DNA from: CAJQQY01 sp045106765
GTDB lineage: Bacteria; Bacteroidota; Bacteroidia; Chitinophagales; Saprospiraceae
Assembly: GCA_045106765.1 (NCBI GenBank)
Contig: JBGCFD010000154.1
Location: 27,088 to 91,087, forward strand
Reading direction: 5' to 3'
Length of the DNA: 64,000 nt
Under the pieces are notes generated by a model that saw only the letters and a list, made by a program, of their open reading frames with translations, ran no database searches and was not told the DNA's origin. Both the position numbers and the translations under genes were made by a program. Shown one piece after another: positions 43,145 to 51,884 of this stretch; position 1 is the first letter of the stretch, and every line of letters begins with the position of its first letter.

Positions 43145-44872
43145 ATGAAATTTTTTAGAAAAACTGCGCTACTATTTTTACTCGTTGTCGCAGCAATGAG
43201 TGTTCAAGCTCAAAATTTAAAACAATATATTCCAAGTGATGCGACATTTGTAGTAAGTATGGATTTAGCTAATTTGGATAACAAAATTAGCTTTGACAAA
43301 CTAAAAGAATTTGACTTCTACAAAGAAGGAATGAAAGAATTCGACAAAGAAATGTCTGGAGAAAAAAAGGAACTCGCTGAAGCATTAAAAAATCCAGCTG
43401 CTTATGGAATTGATGTGATGAGTGAAACTTATATGTTTGGAAATATTTCGAAAGAATCCTCTTTTTTTGGATTCGCATTTAATATTTCGGACAGTAAGAA
43501 GTTTTCGAAATTTTTTAAAAATAATATTGTGCCAGAAGCAAAAGGTGCTGTGATGGGCATGATGGGGAAATTCCAAACCATGACTGAAGATGGAGCTACT
43601 TTCGCATGGAATGATAAAGTTGGAATCCTCGTAGGTGGAGAACCAAATGCTGGAACGGACAAATCTGTTGTGGATGGTTATGTCAAAAAGGTATTGAATG
43701 GAAATCCAAAGACTTCTATTATGAGTGATGTGCGATTCAACAAGGCAACCAAAGGTAAAAAGAGTGATATGCGAATGTGGATGGATTATAGTTGGGTGAT
43801 GGATATGCAAATGGGGGGTAGTGAAATGGCTGGTGTTCCTGGGATGGAAGCAATGATGACAACATTGAAAGAATTGTACAAGGATACTGATTATTTGGTA
43901 GAAATGAATTTTAATGATGGAGCTGTCGTGATGGATTCAAAAATGTATTCCAATAAAAAGACGATGGATATGTTTGCCAAAATGACGGAAGGAGAATTGA
44001 ATAAAAATTTCTACAAGTATTTGCCAAAGAATAATTTGATGGGCTATTTCTCATTAGCTATGAAAACGGAAAACTTTGCAGATGGAATGTTCCAAATGTT
44101 TGATCCAATGATTAAGGAAATGGGAATGACAAGAGAAGCAATGGAAGGAATGGCATTGGGTGCGGTGAATTCTATGGGCTTGGAAATGGATGCAAAAGGA
44201 TTATATGAAATCATTCGAGGGGATATGGTTTTTGCTGTAACTGGGATGAAAGAATTTACGATTAAGAAAACTCAATATGATGATGACTTTAATAAAGTGG
44301 AAGTAGAGGCGCAACAAATGTTGCCAGAAGTATTGGCGATGATGTCTTATGGAAGAGAAGCAGATTTGAAAAAAATCGTTCAAATGGGAGTAGATGCAGG
44401 AGCTTTGACCAAAGTTGGAAATGCTTTTAAAGTGGCTATTCCAATGGATGAACTACCAATGGATATGTTCCTTTCAATGAAAGATGGAATTTTATTTATT
44501 ACCAATAATTCAGATTTGGCAACAGGTAAATTGAAAGATGGATATTCCAAGTCAGATCGAATGACTAAAGATCAGCAAAAGTTGATGAAAGAAAGTGGTG
44601 GAGCATTTTTCTGGGACATTCCTTCTACATTGAATGCTGCTTCAGCATTTGCAAAAGAAGAAGGAATGAACGATAAAATGGCTGAAAAAATGCTTAATGT
44701 CAGTAAGCAGAGCCTAGAAAGTATGGTAGTGAAAACGGATAAAAAAATCAAAGGAAGTTATAATTCTGAATTCAAACTTAACTTTGTCAATAAAAAAATG
44801 AATTCATTGGAGCAATTATTTAATTATTTTAATGAAATGTATTTGACTGCAATGAATAGCGGAGGAATGTAA
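43145..44872 (+). CDS. DUF4836 family secreted protein
   Basis: 575 residues from the ATG at 43145; an earlier in-frame ATG at 43088 would add 19 residues ahead of a clean signal peptide (FFRKTALLFLLVVAAMSVQAQ), so the later one is preferred. The body starts NLKQYIPSDATFVVSMDLANLDNKISFDKLKEFDF, the typical DUF4836 opening, and alternates strand pairs with Met-rich helices (MQMGGSEMAGVPGMEAMM). Proteins of this family are exported and are uncharacterised. A methionine content this high is unusual. It ends at a strong terminator. Confidence 0.82.
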   Translation: MKFFRKTALLFLLVVAAMSVQAQNLKQYIPSDATFVVSMDLANLDNKISFDKLKEFDFYKEGMKEFDKEMSGEKKELAEALKNPAAYGIDVMSETYMFGNISKESSFFGFAFNISDSKKFSKFFKNNIVPEAKGAVMGMMGKFQTMTEDGATFAWNDKVGILVGGEPNAGTDKSVVDGYVKKVLNGNPKTSIMSDVRFNKATKGKKSDMRMWMDYSWVMDMQMGGSEMAGVPGMEAMMTTLKELYKDTDYLVEMNFNDGAVVMDSKMYSNKKTMDMFAKMTEGELNKNFYKYLPKNNLMGYFSLAMKTENFADGMFQMFDPMIKEMGMTREAMEGMALGAVNSMGLEMDAKGLYEIIRGDMVFAVTGMKEFTIKKTQYDDDFNKVEVEAQQMLPEVLAMMSYGREADLKKIVQMGVDAGALTKVGNAFKVAIPMDELPMDMFLSMKDGILFITNNSDLATGKLKDGYSKSDRMTKDQQKLMKESGGAFFWDIPSTLNAASAFAKEEGMNDKMAEKMLNVSKQSLESMVVKTDKKIKGSYNSEFKLNFVNKKMNSLEQLFNYFNEMYLTAMNSGGM

Positions 44873-44895
44873 TTTTTCTTTTTTTGAAAAATATT

Positions 44896-44935
44896 AAAAT
44901 AGGTTGAGTGGGATTCCATTCAACCTATTTTTTTT
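44896..44935 (+). terminator. Terminator of the DUF4836 gene
   Basis: aaaataggttga pairs perfectly with tcaacctatttt around a 12-base loop, followed by a run of eight T. It lies 24 bases after the stop codon. Confidence 0.9.
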
Positions 44936-44939
44936 GCTA

Positions 44940-45003
44940 TTTAAATAACGAACACTCAATCTATTTTTTTTCAAAAAAATAGATTGAGTGTTCGTTATTT
45001 AAA
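44940..45003. repeat. Perfect 31-bp palindrome with 2-base loop
   Basis: tttaaataacgaacactcaa... (44940-44970) is the exact reverse complement of 44973-45003, with loop TC. The core word aatagattgagtg resembles aataggttgagtg in the terminator just upstream. The remaining 250 bases to the next gene hold no visible gene or clear promoter. Confidence 0.9.
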
Positions 45004-45255
45004 ATTCTTAAAACGTTTATTTCCCTTTTTTCTCCAAAACTATTTTTATCCCGTTCCTTATTTTAGAATACTATTGGTAATTTTACCTCCCATTTATAAA
45101 ATATCTTTTTTCCCAAAAATGTAGATTAACTGACTTTATTAAGACGCAGATTTAAGAAGTAAAGCGTTCTTAATTTTATAAAATCGTTCTTAGACAAATT
45201 TCATGGTTAAGTTAAAACATGAGATTTGTTTATGAGTCAATAAAAGAGAACAAAC

Positions 45256-46239
45256 ATGCTGAAAATAGGAGTGTTGGGAGTTGGTCATTTAGGAAAAATT
45301 CATGTCAAATGTATTCAACAAACTGATTGTTTCGAATTGATCGGTTTTTTTGATCCAAATGATGAAAATGCAGCACAAGTAGTTGAAAATCAAGGGATTA
45401 AACGATTTGAAGAAGTAAAGGAATTACTCGAATTAGTTGATGTGGTGGATATTGTAACTCCTACCATTACGCATTTTGAACTCGCCCTAAAAGCCATACA
45501 GCATGGAAAACACGTCTTTATAGAAAAGCCTTTATGTAATACAGTTGAGGAAGCGGAAACGCTTTTAACTGCTTGTCGAGAGCATGGTGTCAAAGTGCAA
45601 GTTGGACATGTTGAACGATTTAATCCAGCGCTATTGGCTTTGGAAGATACTACATTGTCTCCCATGTTTATTGAGGCACACCGGTTGGCGGTTTTTAACC
45701 CAAGAGGAACAGATGTGTCTGTTATTTTGGATTTGATGATTCATGATTTAGATATTGTGTTGAGTTTGGTTGATTCGGAAGTGAAAGGAATTCATGCGAG
45801 TGGAGTAAGTGTGGTAAGTGATACACCTGATATTGCGAATGTTCGGTTGGAATTTGAAAATGGCTGTGTCGCGAATTTGACGGCAAGTAGAATTTCCATG
45901 AAACAAATGCGAAAGGTGAGATTGTTTCAACCAGATGCATATATCAGTTTGGATTTTCTAGAAAAAAATACTCAAGTCATTCGGTTGTATGATGAAGGAT
46001 CACCAGATCTTCCCAAGGATGTTAATTTGATGGATTTACAAACTGCGAAAGGAAAAAAACATATTCACATTGATATGCCTCAAACAGAACCAGTCAATGC
46101 GATTCAATTAGAACTAGAAACCTTTGCCGAAAGTATTTTGCAAAATAAAAAACCAAAAGTCAGTATCGACGATGGTTATCGAGCTTTAAAAGTAGCTCAT
46201 GAAGTTATTAAAACTATTGAAAAAAATGGTGGGAGATAA
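45256..46239 (+). CDS. Gfo/Idh/MocA family oxidoreductase
   Basis: 327 residues. The N-terminal Rossmann fold has IGVLGVGHLGKIHVKCI (G-x-G-x-x-G), then DVVDIVTPTITHFELALKAIQHGKHVFIEKPL with the EKP motif that contributes the catalytic lysine. The C-terminal half has RISMKQMRKVRLFQPDAYISLDFL and ends GYRALKVAHEVIKTIEK. Members oxidise or reduce sugars or their derivatives with NAD(P). With a sugar phosphotransferase two genes downstream, a nucleotide-sugar modification role is reasonable. The substrate is unknown. Confidence 0.9.
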   Translation: MLKIGVLGVGHLGKIHVKCIQQTDCFELIGFFDPNDENAAQVVENQGIKRFEEVKELLELVDVVDIVTPTITHFELALKAIQHGKHVFIEKPLCNTVEEAETLLTACREHGVKVQVGHVERFNPALLALEDTTLSPMFIEAHRLAVFNPRGTDVSVILDLMIHDLDIVLSLVDSEVKGIHASGVSVVSDTPDIANVRLEFENGCVANLTASRISMKQMRKVRLFQPDAYISLDFLEKNTQVIRLYDEGSPDLPKDVNLMDLQTAKGKKHIHIDMPQTEPVNAIQLELETFAESILQNKKPKVSIDDGYRALKVAHEVIKTIEKNGGR

Positions 46240-46270
46240 AACTATTTATCAACTACTAAAAAAAAAAATT

Positions 46271-47143
46271 ATGAAAAAAATAGAGCTTTACTTATTTGTA
46301 ATTGTATTGTTTTTTATAGGAAGTTGTGATTTAAAGAAGGAGCCAATTCCTGCTTATATTCATATCGAACCGTTCACTATAAATTCAAGTTCCAATGAAG
46401 GAACCAAGGAACATCAAATTACAGATGCCTGGGTAAGTGATGCTGGAACTGGAGATTTTTTAGGCGTATATGAGTTACCTGCTACCGTTCCAATTATTGC
46501 AGATGGGAATACGAAATTAATCATTGCACCTGGAATTCTGGAAAATGGAATTCGAGCAACTCCTAATATTTATTCATTAATGACTTCGTATGAAGCGGAA
46601 ATTAATCTAGCACCAAGTGTAATAGATACTATCCAACCAGACACGAAGTATGGTTCGAGAGTGGAGTTTCGTTATAAGCAAGATTTTGAAACGACGAATC
46701 CTTTAAATGAAATACTTGATACGACTATTTTGCTCGAAACCAAAACCTTTATAGATCCATTAGCATTTGAAGGAAGCTCTGTTGGTTTTACTTTGGATGA
46801 AGATAATCCGAGGATGGAAGTGGCAATATCAGATTTTATGGAATTAGAAACCAAGGGAGATTTGACCGTAATGGAAATGCATTATAAAAATGAGGGAATA
46901 CTACAAGTTGCATTATTGGGATATGAGGATCTTAATGTAACTCCTGTATTAACTTACTTTTTAGCTCTTAATCCTCAATCTGATTGGAATAAGGTCTATG
47001 TCAATTTGACGAATCAGTTAGTTGGCTATGGTAGTCGATTTAAGCATTTTAAAATTCTTTTTGGTGCACAGCTTCCCGAAGGAGAAACTACTTCGACTTA
47101 TCTAATTGATAATATTAAGGTGTTAGAACTTCCTGATGATTAG
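46271..47143 (+). CDS. Hypothetical lipoprotein
   Basis: 290 residues from the ATG at 46271. A frame open from 46199 overlaps the oxidoreductase and would bury the signal, so it is rejected. Signal and lipobox: YLFVIVLFFIGSCDLKKE (cysteine near 19). The body is strand-rich (PAYIHIEPFTINSSSNEGTKEHQITDAWV; GVYELPATVPIIADGNTKLIIAPGI) like cell-surface immunoglobulin-type domains, with no family recognised. It lies 31 bases after the oxidoreductase and before the sugar phosphotransferase. I infer surface exposure or periplasmic location. Function unknown. Confidence 0.78.
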   Translation: MKKIELYLFVIVLFFIGSCDLKKEPIPAYIHIEPFTINSSSNEGTKEHQITDAWVSDAGTGDFLGVYELPATVPIIADGNTKLIIAPGILENGIRATPNIYSLMTSYEAEINLAPSVIDTIQPDTKYGSRVEFRYKQDFETTNPLNEILDTTILLETKTFIDPLAFEGSSVGFTLDEDNPRMEVAISDFMELETKGDLTVMEMHYKNEGILQVALLGYEDLNVTPVLTYFLALNPQSDWNKVYVNLTNQLVGYGSRFKHFKILFGAQLPEGETTSTYLIDNIKVLELPDD

Positions 47144-47227
47144 AATTTGGAACAGCAATCAGATAGACTGAGAAAAGATAAATTGAAATTTAGACTATAA
47201 AACAACCTTAATTTTTTGATTTAAAAA

Positions 47228-48646
47228 ATGAAGCAACAGCGACGCTTAGACATGTTTTTTTATGGGCTTGCCGACTTTTTGACGGCAATGCTAGCGTGGG
47301 CATGCTTTTATATTTATAGAAAAAAAGTAGAAGGTGCGGTTGTAGACACAACGATTTTTCAAGATGAAAACTTTTGGTTAGGTATCATCATCATTCCGAT
47401 TTGTTGGGTTCTGTTTTATTCGATTTTTGATCAGTATAATGATGTTTATCGGATGTCTCGATTGGCTACTTTTGCAAGGACTTTCTTCTTAGCGTTTTTT
47501 GGGGTTTTGTTTTTGTTTTTTACATTAATCTTAGATGATTTTGTGAGAGATTATAAAACGTATTATAATTCATTTTTCACCTTATTATTTCTGCATTTTG
47601 GATTTACAGTTTTCCTTCGAATGATCTTATTAACCAGAGCAAGTCGTAAATTGAAAAGCGGTCTCGTTACCTATCGAACCTTAGTTATTGGTGGAAACCA
47701 AAATGCCCTCGAACTCTATGATGAGATTACCTCAAGAGAAAAAGGTTTAGGAAATAACTTTATCGGTTTCATTGACAGTAATGGAAAAAGCAAAAATGAA
47801 CTCTCTTCACACCTACCTAAATTAGGAAAAATAAAAGATCTCCAAAATGTCCTCAAGGATAGCGAAATAGAAGAAGTCATCATTGCCATCGAAACTTCAG
47901 AACATAATCGAGTTAAAGAAATACTAGATGTGCTTTATGAATTTTCTGAAAAAATTTTGGTAAAAATCATTCCTGACATGTACGACATTATGCTCGGAAC
48001 GGTCAAAATGAATCACGTGTATGGAGCTGTACTCATTGAAATTAAACAATACTTGATGCCTCGTTGGCAGTTCTTTATCAAAAGGATTATCGATGTAGTG
48101 GTGAGTTTGGTGACCATGATTATTTTATTGCCAATTGTTATTTATGTAGTGATTAGAGTTCGACTTTCTTCGAATGGTCCGATTATGTTTTTGCAAGAAC
48201 GAATTGGAATCAACGGAAAACCTTTTCATATATATAAATTTCGCTCCATGCGGGTCGATGCTGAAGCTGAGGGACCACAACTTTCTCACGACCATGACAA
48301 TCGAGTTACTCCTTGGGGAAAGGTCATGAGAAAATGGCGGTTGGATGAAATTCCCCAATTTTGGAATGTCCTCATTGGAGATATGTCGCTCGTTGGGCCA
48401 AGACCTGAACGACAATATTATATCGATTTGATTATGAAAGAAGCGCCACATTATCGTCACTTGCTAAAGGTACGCCCTGGTATCACTTCATGGGGGCAGG
48501 TAAAATATGGTTATGCTTCCAATGTCAAAGAAATGTTGCAAAGATTAAAATTCGATATCCTCTACATCGAAAATATGTCCCTCGCTCTAGACTTTAAAAT
48601 CCTCTTTTACACCAGTCTTGTTCTTCTTCAAGGAAAAGGTAAGTAA
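47228..48646 (+). CDS. Second polyprenyl glycosylphosphotransferase (sugar transferase)
   Basis: 472 residues. Four N-terminal membrane helices (to about 135), a nucleotide-binding-like domain (TLVIGGNQNALELYDE...), a fifth helix near 288-308, and the catalytic domain with KFRSM (337-341), RLDEIPQ (371-377) and GDMSLVGPRPE (384-394). It should load a sugar phosphate on undecaprenyl phosphate. Its N-terminal part differs from the enzyme at 4266, so it probably starts a different glycan. Its operon neighbours are an oxidoreductase and a lipoprotein, and no glycosyltransferase is adjacent. Confidence 0.93.
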   Translation: MKQQRRLDMFFYGLADFLTAMLAWACFYIYRKKVEGAVVDTTIFQDENFWLGIIIIPICWVLFYSIFDQYNDVYRMSRLATFARTFFLAFFGVLFLFFTLILDDFVRDYKTYYNSFFTLLFLHFGFTVFLRMILLTRASRKLKSGLVTYRTLVIGGNQNALELYDEITSREKGLGNNFIGFIDSNGKSKNELSSHLPKLGKIKDLQNVLKDSEIEEVIIAIETSEHNRVKEILDVLYEFSEKILVKIIPDMYDIMLGTVKMNHVYGAVLIEIKQYLMPRWQFFIKRIIDVVVSLVTMIILLPIVIYVVIRVRLSSNGPIMFLQERIGINGKPFHIYKFRSMRVDAEAEGPQLSHDHDNRVTPWGKVMRKWRLDEIPQFWNVLIGDMSLVGPRPERQYYIDLIMKEAPHYRHLLKVRPGITSWGQVKYGYASNVKEMLQRLKFDILYIENMSLALDFKILFYTSLVLLQGKGK

Positions 48647-48653
48647 TGGCTGT

Positions 48654-48773
48654 TAACTGTTAATGTCTCGTTTGTTTTACGTGGATTTTTTTTCTAAAAA
48701 AATAACTTCTAAATTCACAACTAACATCGTCAAAAAAATAACCGTTCATCATTAATCATTAACCGTTAAAGAA
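48654..48773. repeat. Palindromic gap with ttaacggttaatgattaa words
   Basis: gttaactgttaatg (from about 48654) pairs in part with cattaaccgttaaa (to 48770), and the right side contains catcattaatcattaacc. The middle holds a T8/A7 stretch (48688-48702). It shares words with 32181-32242 and 60778-60860. Confidence 0.5.
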
Positions 48774-49562
48774 ATGGCTTACAAACAATTAAAACTTTGG
48801 TTTGATGAAGAGCTAGCAAAAATGTTAGCTGAAAAGATTCAGCCACTCCATCCTGATTTTAACAAAAGACAATTTATTCAAAAAGTAAAAAAAGGAGTTA
48901 CTCCACTCGAACTAAAAGCTCGAGTAGAGTTAATGGCTGATCTTTTACAAGAATATATTTCCAAAGATTTTGAAAGTAGTTGGAATATCTTGGAGCAAAT
49001 TTTAGGAGAAGAAAATGAGAAAGAAACAGGTATGTTCACCGAAGGATATTGGATTATGCCGATTGCCAAATTTGTAGAAAAATATGGATTGGAAGATTTT
49101 GAAATTTCAATGAAAGCCATAGAAGAAATCACCAAACGAAATACAGGTGAATATGCTATCCGACCATTCATTGAAAAATATCCAAAGCGAACAATGAAAA
49201 GAATGCTTCGATGGTCAAAAAATAAAAACAAACATATCCGAAGATTAGCTTCTGAAGGTTGTCGCCCAAAATTACCTTGGGCTTCAAAATTGCAAATTTT
49301 TATAGAAGATCCAAGTCCAATTTTACCCATTTTAGAAAATCTGAAAGATGATAAATCTAAGTATATTCAAAAATCAGTTGCTAATAATATGAATGATATT
49401 TTAAAAAATAATTATTCTATCGCAATTGATATTTTGAAAAAGTGGAGCAATCAAAATCCTACTTCTCCTCGAAAATGGATAATCAAGCATGCCTTAAGGA
49501 ATCAATTAAAACAAAAGAATCCAACGGCTTTTGATATAATTAATCGATCAAACAAAGATTAG
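48774..49562 (+). CDS. DNA alkylation repair protein, AlkC-like HEAT-repeat family
   Basis: 262 residues, mostly alpha-helical. RQFIQKVKKGVTPLELKARVELMADLL is followed by HEAT-like repeats and the conserved IRRLASEGCRPKLPWASKL, then SVANNMNDILKNN and WIIKHALRN, typical of the AlkC branch. AlkC and AlkD glycosylases remove 3-methyladenine and related alkylated bases from DNA. It is cytoplasmic and apparently monocistronic. The length is normal. The activity of this copy is inferred from motifs only. Confidence 0.85.
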   Translation: MAYKQLKLWFDEELAKMLAEKIQPLHPDFNKRQFIQKVKKGVTPLELKARVELMADLLQEYISKDFESSWNILEQILGEENEKETGMFTEGYWIMPIAKFVEKYGLEDFEISMKAIEEITKRNTGEYAIRPFIEKYPKRTMKRMLRWSKNKNKHIRRLASEGCRPKLPWASKLQIFIEDPSPILPILENLKDDKSKYIQKSVANNMNDILKNNYSIAIDILKKWSNQNPTSPRKWIIKHALRNQLKQKNPTAFDIINRSNKD

Positions 49563-49702
49563 TTTAGGGTGTTAAAATGAAGTAATATTTTTTAGTTGTA
49601 AATATTTGATTATCAGTAACTTATGTATTTTTTTGTTTTAAATTGCTATTATTTGAGTCTTAAAATTAGTCTGTTTTGGTGTCAAGGTATTAACTTTTCC
49701 CC

Positions 49703-49710
49703 TATATTTG
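49703..49710 (+). promoter_or_regulatory. -7 box of the ncRNA candidate
   Basis: TATATTTG matches TAnnTTTG exactly; the -33 region is imperfect (TTGG/TTTG lies 24 bases upstream). The predicted start is near 49717. Confidence 0.5.
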
Positions 49711-49716
49711 AATTGT

Positions 49717-49884
49717 AATTAGAACAGGATTAACCAAATGTGTAACACCCCAAAAAGCTGATACGTCTGAGAGAATTAAAGATTGGTTTAAACCTCGGTC
49801 TTTACAAAACTACACCCAGTCTTAGACAAAATTCAGTTGGAGACTCCTACTTATTTTACCCCAAATTTAGGAGTCTCCTTTTTT
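49717..49884 (+). ncRNA. Candidate structured non-coding RNA with its own terminator
   Basis: About 168 nucleotides between an exact -7 box and a strong intrinsic terminator, with no open frame. A long interrupted hairpin can be drawn: ccaa with ttgg, ctga with tcag, gtctgaga (49765-49772) with tcttagac (49819-49826), and an inner stem taaagattgg (about 49777-49786) with tcggtcttta (49794-49803), leaving a one-sided bulge caaaactacacccag. This rod with a central opening is reminiscent of 6S-type RNA, but sequence identity to the Bacteroidota 6S (6S-Flavo) cannot be verified here. It could also be the leader of the CNNM gene downstream, though that gene appears to have its own promoter. Confidence 0.55.
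49839..49884 (+). terminator. Intrinsic terminator of the ncRNA candidate
   Basis: ggagactcct (49839-49848) pairs perfectly with aggagtctcc (49869-49878), followed by six T. The loop is 20 bases. Confidence 0.9.
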
Positions 49885-49946
49885 ACCAAATGAAATACAT
49901 AAATCAAAATCTGATTAAAAAAAAGAGCGTGTGTTAGTTACATTCA

Positions 49947-49987
49947 AAGCCTTTGCCATTATATAATATTTGGCAAAGGCTTTTTTT
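49947..49987 (+). terminator. Second intrinsic terminator without an obvious gene
   Basis: aagcctttgcca (49947-49958) pairs perfectly with tggcaaaggctt (49971-49982), and the T-run continues to 49987. Only 62 bases separate it from the previous terminator. Confidence 0.88.
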
Positions 49988-49997
49988 TATTACTTTT
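49969..49997 (+). promoter_or_regulatory. Promoter of the CNNM/CorC gene
   Basis: TTTG (49969-49972), a 17-base spacer and TACTTTTG (49990-49997). The -33 box is embedded in the right arm of the upstream terminator. The predicted start is near 50004, and the ATG is at 50036. Confidence 0.55.
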
Positions 49998-50035
49998 GCG
50001 ACTAATAAATTTTTTATATAATTCAAAACACAAAA

Positions 50036-51118
50036 ATGGAAGGTATTTACCTATTAGTTTTTTGGTTCACTATATCAATTGTTTTTTCTTTTTTATGCTC
50101 AGTTTGGGAGGCCGTTTTATTAAGTATTTCTCCAGCGTTTGCTGAAATGAAATTACAAGAAGGAGGAGAAGTTGGGAAAACACTTCAGGAGTTTAAGAAA
50201 AATGTTGATAGACCACTAGCAGCAATTTTAACGCTCAATACTATTGCACATACTGCAGGTGCAATTGGAGTAGGAGCATCAGCAACGAAAGTTTGGCCAG
50301 GGAGCGAATTGGTAACAGGTATGGTAGTACCTGTAGTAATGACTTTAGCTATTTTGATTATATCTGAGATTATCCCTAAAACTATTGGAGCCAATTATTG
50401 GAGAGAATTAGCTCCTTTTACCGTTAAATCCCTCAAATTCATTTTATTTATTTTAGCTCCTATCGTTTGGGTAAGCCAGTTGATTACTAAGGCTTTGAAA
50501 AAAGAAAAAGGGAAGAGTGTACTCAGTCGTGCTGACTTCACAGCAATGACAGACATCGCAGAAAAGGGAGGAGAACTCAAGCAGAATGAATCCAAAATAA
50601 TTCGAAATTTATTAGGTTTCAATAAAATATTAGCGAAGGATGTTATGACTCCTCGAACTGTCGTTGTCGCTGCTGATGAAACGATGACTATTCGAGATTT
50701 TTATGAAAAAAATAAAAATTTACGATTTTCCAGAGTACCACTTTTTCAAGGTTCAAAAGATCGAATCACAGGATATTTCCTCAAAGATCAATTGCTTGCG
50801 TCATTAATTGAGAAAAAAGATGACGAACCTTTGAGTAGTATCAAACGAGAATTAATAGTAGTGAATGATAAATACCCAATTCCAGATTTGTTTAATCAAT
50901 TTATGGAAAAGAGAGAACACATTGCACTTGTTGTTGGAGACTTTGGGGGAATGTCAGGAATCGCTTCTTTGGAGGATGTCATTGAAACTTTATTGGGATT
51001 AGAGATTGTAGACGAGTTTGATGGATCTGAAGATATGCAATTACTCGCTCGTCAGAAATGGGAAAAAAGAGCAAAGGAATTAGGTCTTGTTGATGAAAAA
51101 AATAAGAAAGAAAATTGA
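50036..51118 (+). CDS. CNNM/CorC-type membrane protein (DUF21 and CBS domains)
   Basis: 360 residues. The DUF21 membrane domain spans about 1-155 with three to four helices and the conserved LNTIAHTAGAIGVGASATKVWPGSELVTG and IISEIIPKTIGANYW. Two CBS domains follow: DVMTPRTVVVAADETMTIRDF...RVPLFQGSKDRITGYF and PIPDLFNQFMEKREHIALVVGDFGGMSGIASLEDVIE. The C-terminal CorC_HlyC domain is missing; the protein ends soon after the CBS pair. Relatives handle magnesium or other divalent ions, with the CBS pair sensing nucleotide. It is in the inner membrane. Confidence 0.93.
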   Translation: MEGIYLLVFWFTISIVFSFLCSVWEAVLLSISPAFAEMKLQEGGEVGKTLQEFKKNVDRPLAAILTLNTIAHTAGAIGVGASATKVWPGSELVTGMVVPVVMTLAILIISEIIPKTIGANYWRELAPFTVKSLKFILFILAPIVWVSQLITKALKKEKGKSVLSRADFTAMTDIAEKGGELKQNESKIIRNLLGFNKILAKDVMTPRTVVVAADETMTIRDFYEKNKNLRFSRVPLFQGSKDRITGYFLKDQLLASLIEKKDDEPLSSIKRELIVVNDKYPIPDLFNQFMEKREHIALVVGDFGGMSGIASLEDVIETLLGLEIVDEFDGSEDMQLLARQKWEKRAKELGLVDEKNKKEN

Positions 51119-51146
51119 TTCTATTTTGAGGATATAAAATTAAGTT

Positions 51147-51183
51147 AGGGTTGTTAGCACTTCAAGTGTTAACAACCCTTTTA
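51147..51183 (+). terminator. Terminator after the CNNM gene
   Basis: agggttgttagcact pairs with agtgttaacaaccct, one mismatch, with a 3-base loop, followed by tttt. The gap to the next gene otherwise contains only AT-rich words (cattaattattcatcatt). Confidence 0.8.
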
Positions 51184-51257
51184 GATTAAAATATAATTTT
51201 GGTAATCAACGATTTACAAAATGGTCATTAATTATTCATCATTTACTATTTAAAAAA

Positions 51258-51884
51258 ATGCTTCCAATAATAGATCATCTCATCTTCGCAGCTCCAACAC
51301 TTGAGTCAGGAATGGACGCCATTGAAAAAAAATTAGGTATTCGACCAGTTATCGGAGGACAACATAAAGGAAGAGGAACGCACAACGCACTTTTAACTTT
51401 TGGAGATATTTACTTCGAAGTCATTGCTCCAGATCCAGCTCAACCTGATGTTTCAAAACCACTTTGGATGAAAATAGATCAAGTAACTCAACCTAAACTA
51501 TGGACTTGGGCGGCAGTAAAATCCGATTTGTTGGAACTAGAAAAAATAGCGAATCAAAATCAAATTCCTCTTGGGAAAATTGAAAATGGTACTCGAACTA
51601 AAACCGATGGAAATATTTTAAAATGGCAATTAACCGAACCAATTTTGGAAAATGAAAATGGCATTATGCCTTTCTTTTTAAATTGGGGAGAAACTATTCA
51701 TCCATCGAAAACACTTCCACAGGCTGGTGAGATTTTATCCTTCAAAGCAATCCATCCAAATCCTGAATTCATCAGAAATCAACTTGAAAAATTAAACATC
51801 AACCTTCTCGTTGAGAAAGGAAATGATCTACATTTAGAAGCGACGATTCGAACATTGAGAGGAGATATTATTCAACTATCTTAA
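51258..51884 (+). CDS. VOC-superfamily (glyoxalase-like) protein
   Basis: 208 residues. It begins IDHLIFAAPTLESGMDAIEKKLGIRPVIGGQHKGRGTHNALLTFGDIYFEVIAPDP, the standard opening of the Glyoxalase_3 (PF13468) group, with His near 6 and Glu near 53 as likely metal ligands. The second half repeats the strand pattern at lower similarity (LSFKAIHPNPEFIRNQLEKLNI). It is cytoplasmic, with unknown substrate. The last 17 bases overlap the end of the convergent gene on the minus strand. Confidence 0.88.
   Translation: MLPIIDHLIFAAPTLESGMDAIEKKLGIRPVIGGQHKGRGTHNALLTFGDIYFEVIAPDPAQPDVSKPLWMKIDQVTQPKLWTWAAVKSDLLELEKIANQNQIPLGKIENGTRTKTDGNILKWQLTEPILENENGIMPFFLNWGETIHPSKTLPQAGEILSFKAIHPNPEFIRNQLEKLNINLLVEKGNDLHLEATIRTLRGDIIQLS

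Noticed and set aside
43385..43810. 141-codon minus-strand frame opposite the DUF4836 gene
   Set aside because: Shadow frame rich in His/Ile/Ser, and the sense strand encodes a recognised secreted protein.
44940..45003. Miniature transposon (MITE)
   Set aside because: Arms meet at a 2-base loop with no internal sequence and no flanking target duplication visible; hairpin interpretation preferred.
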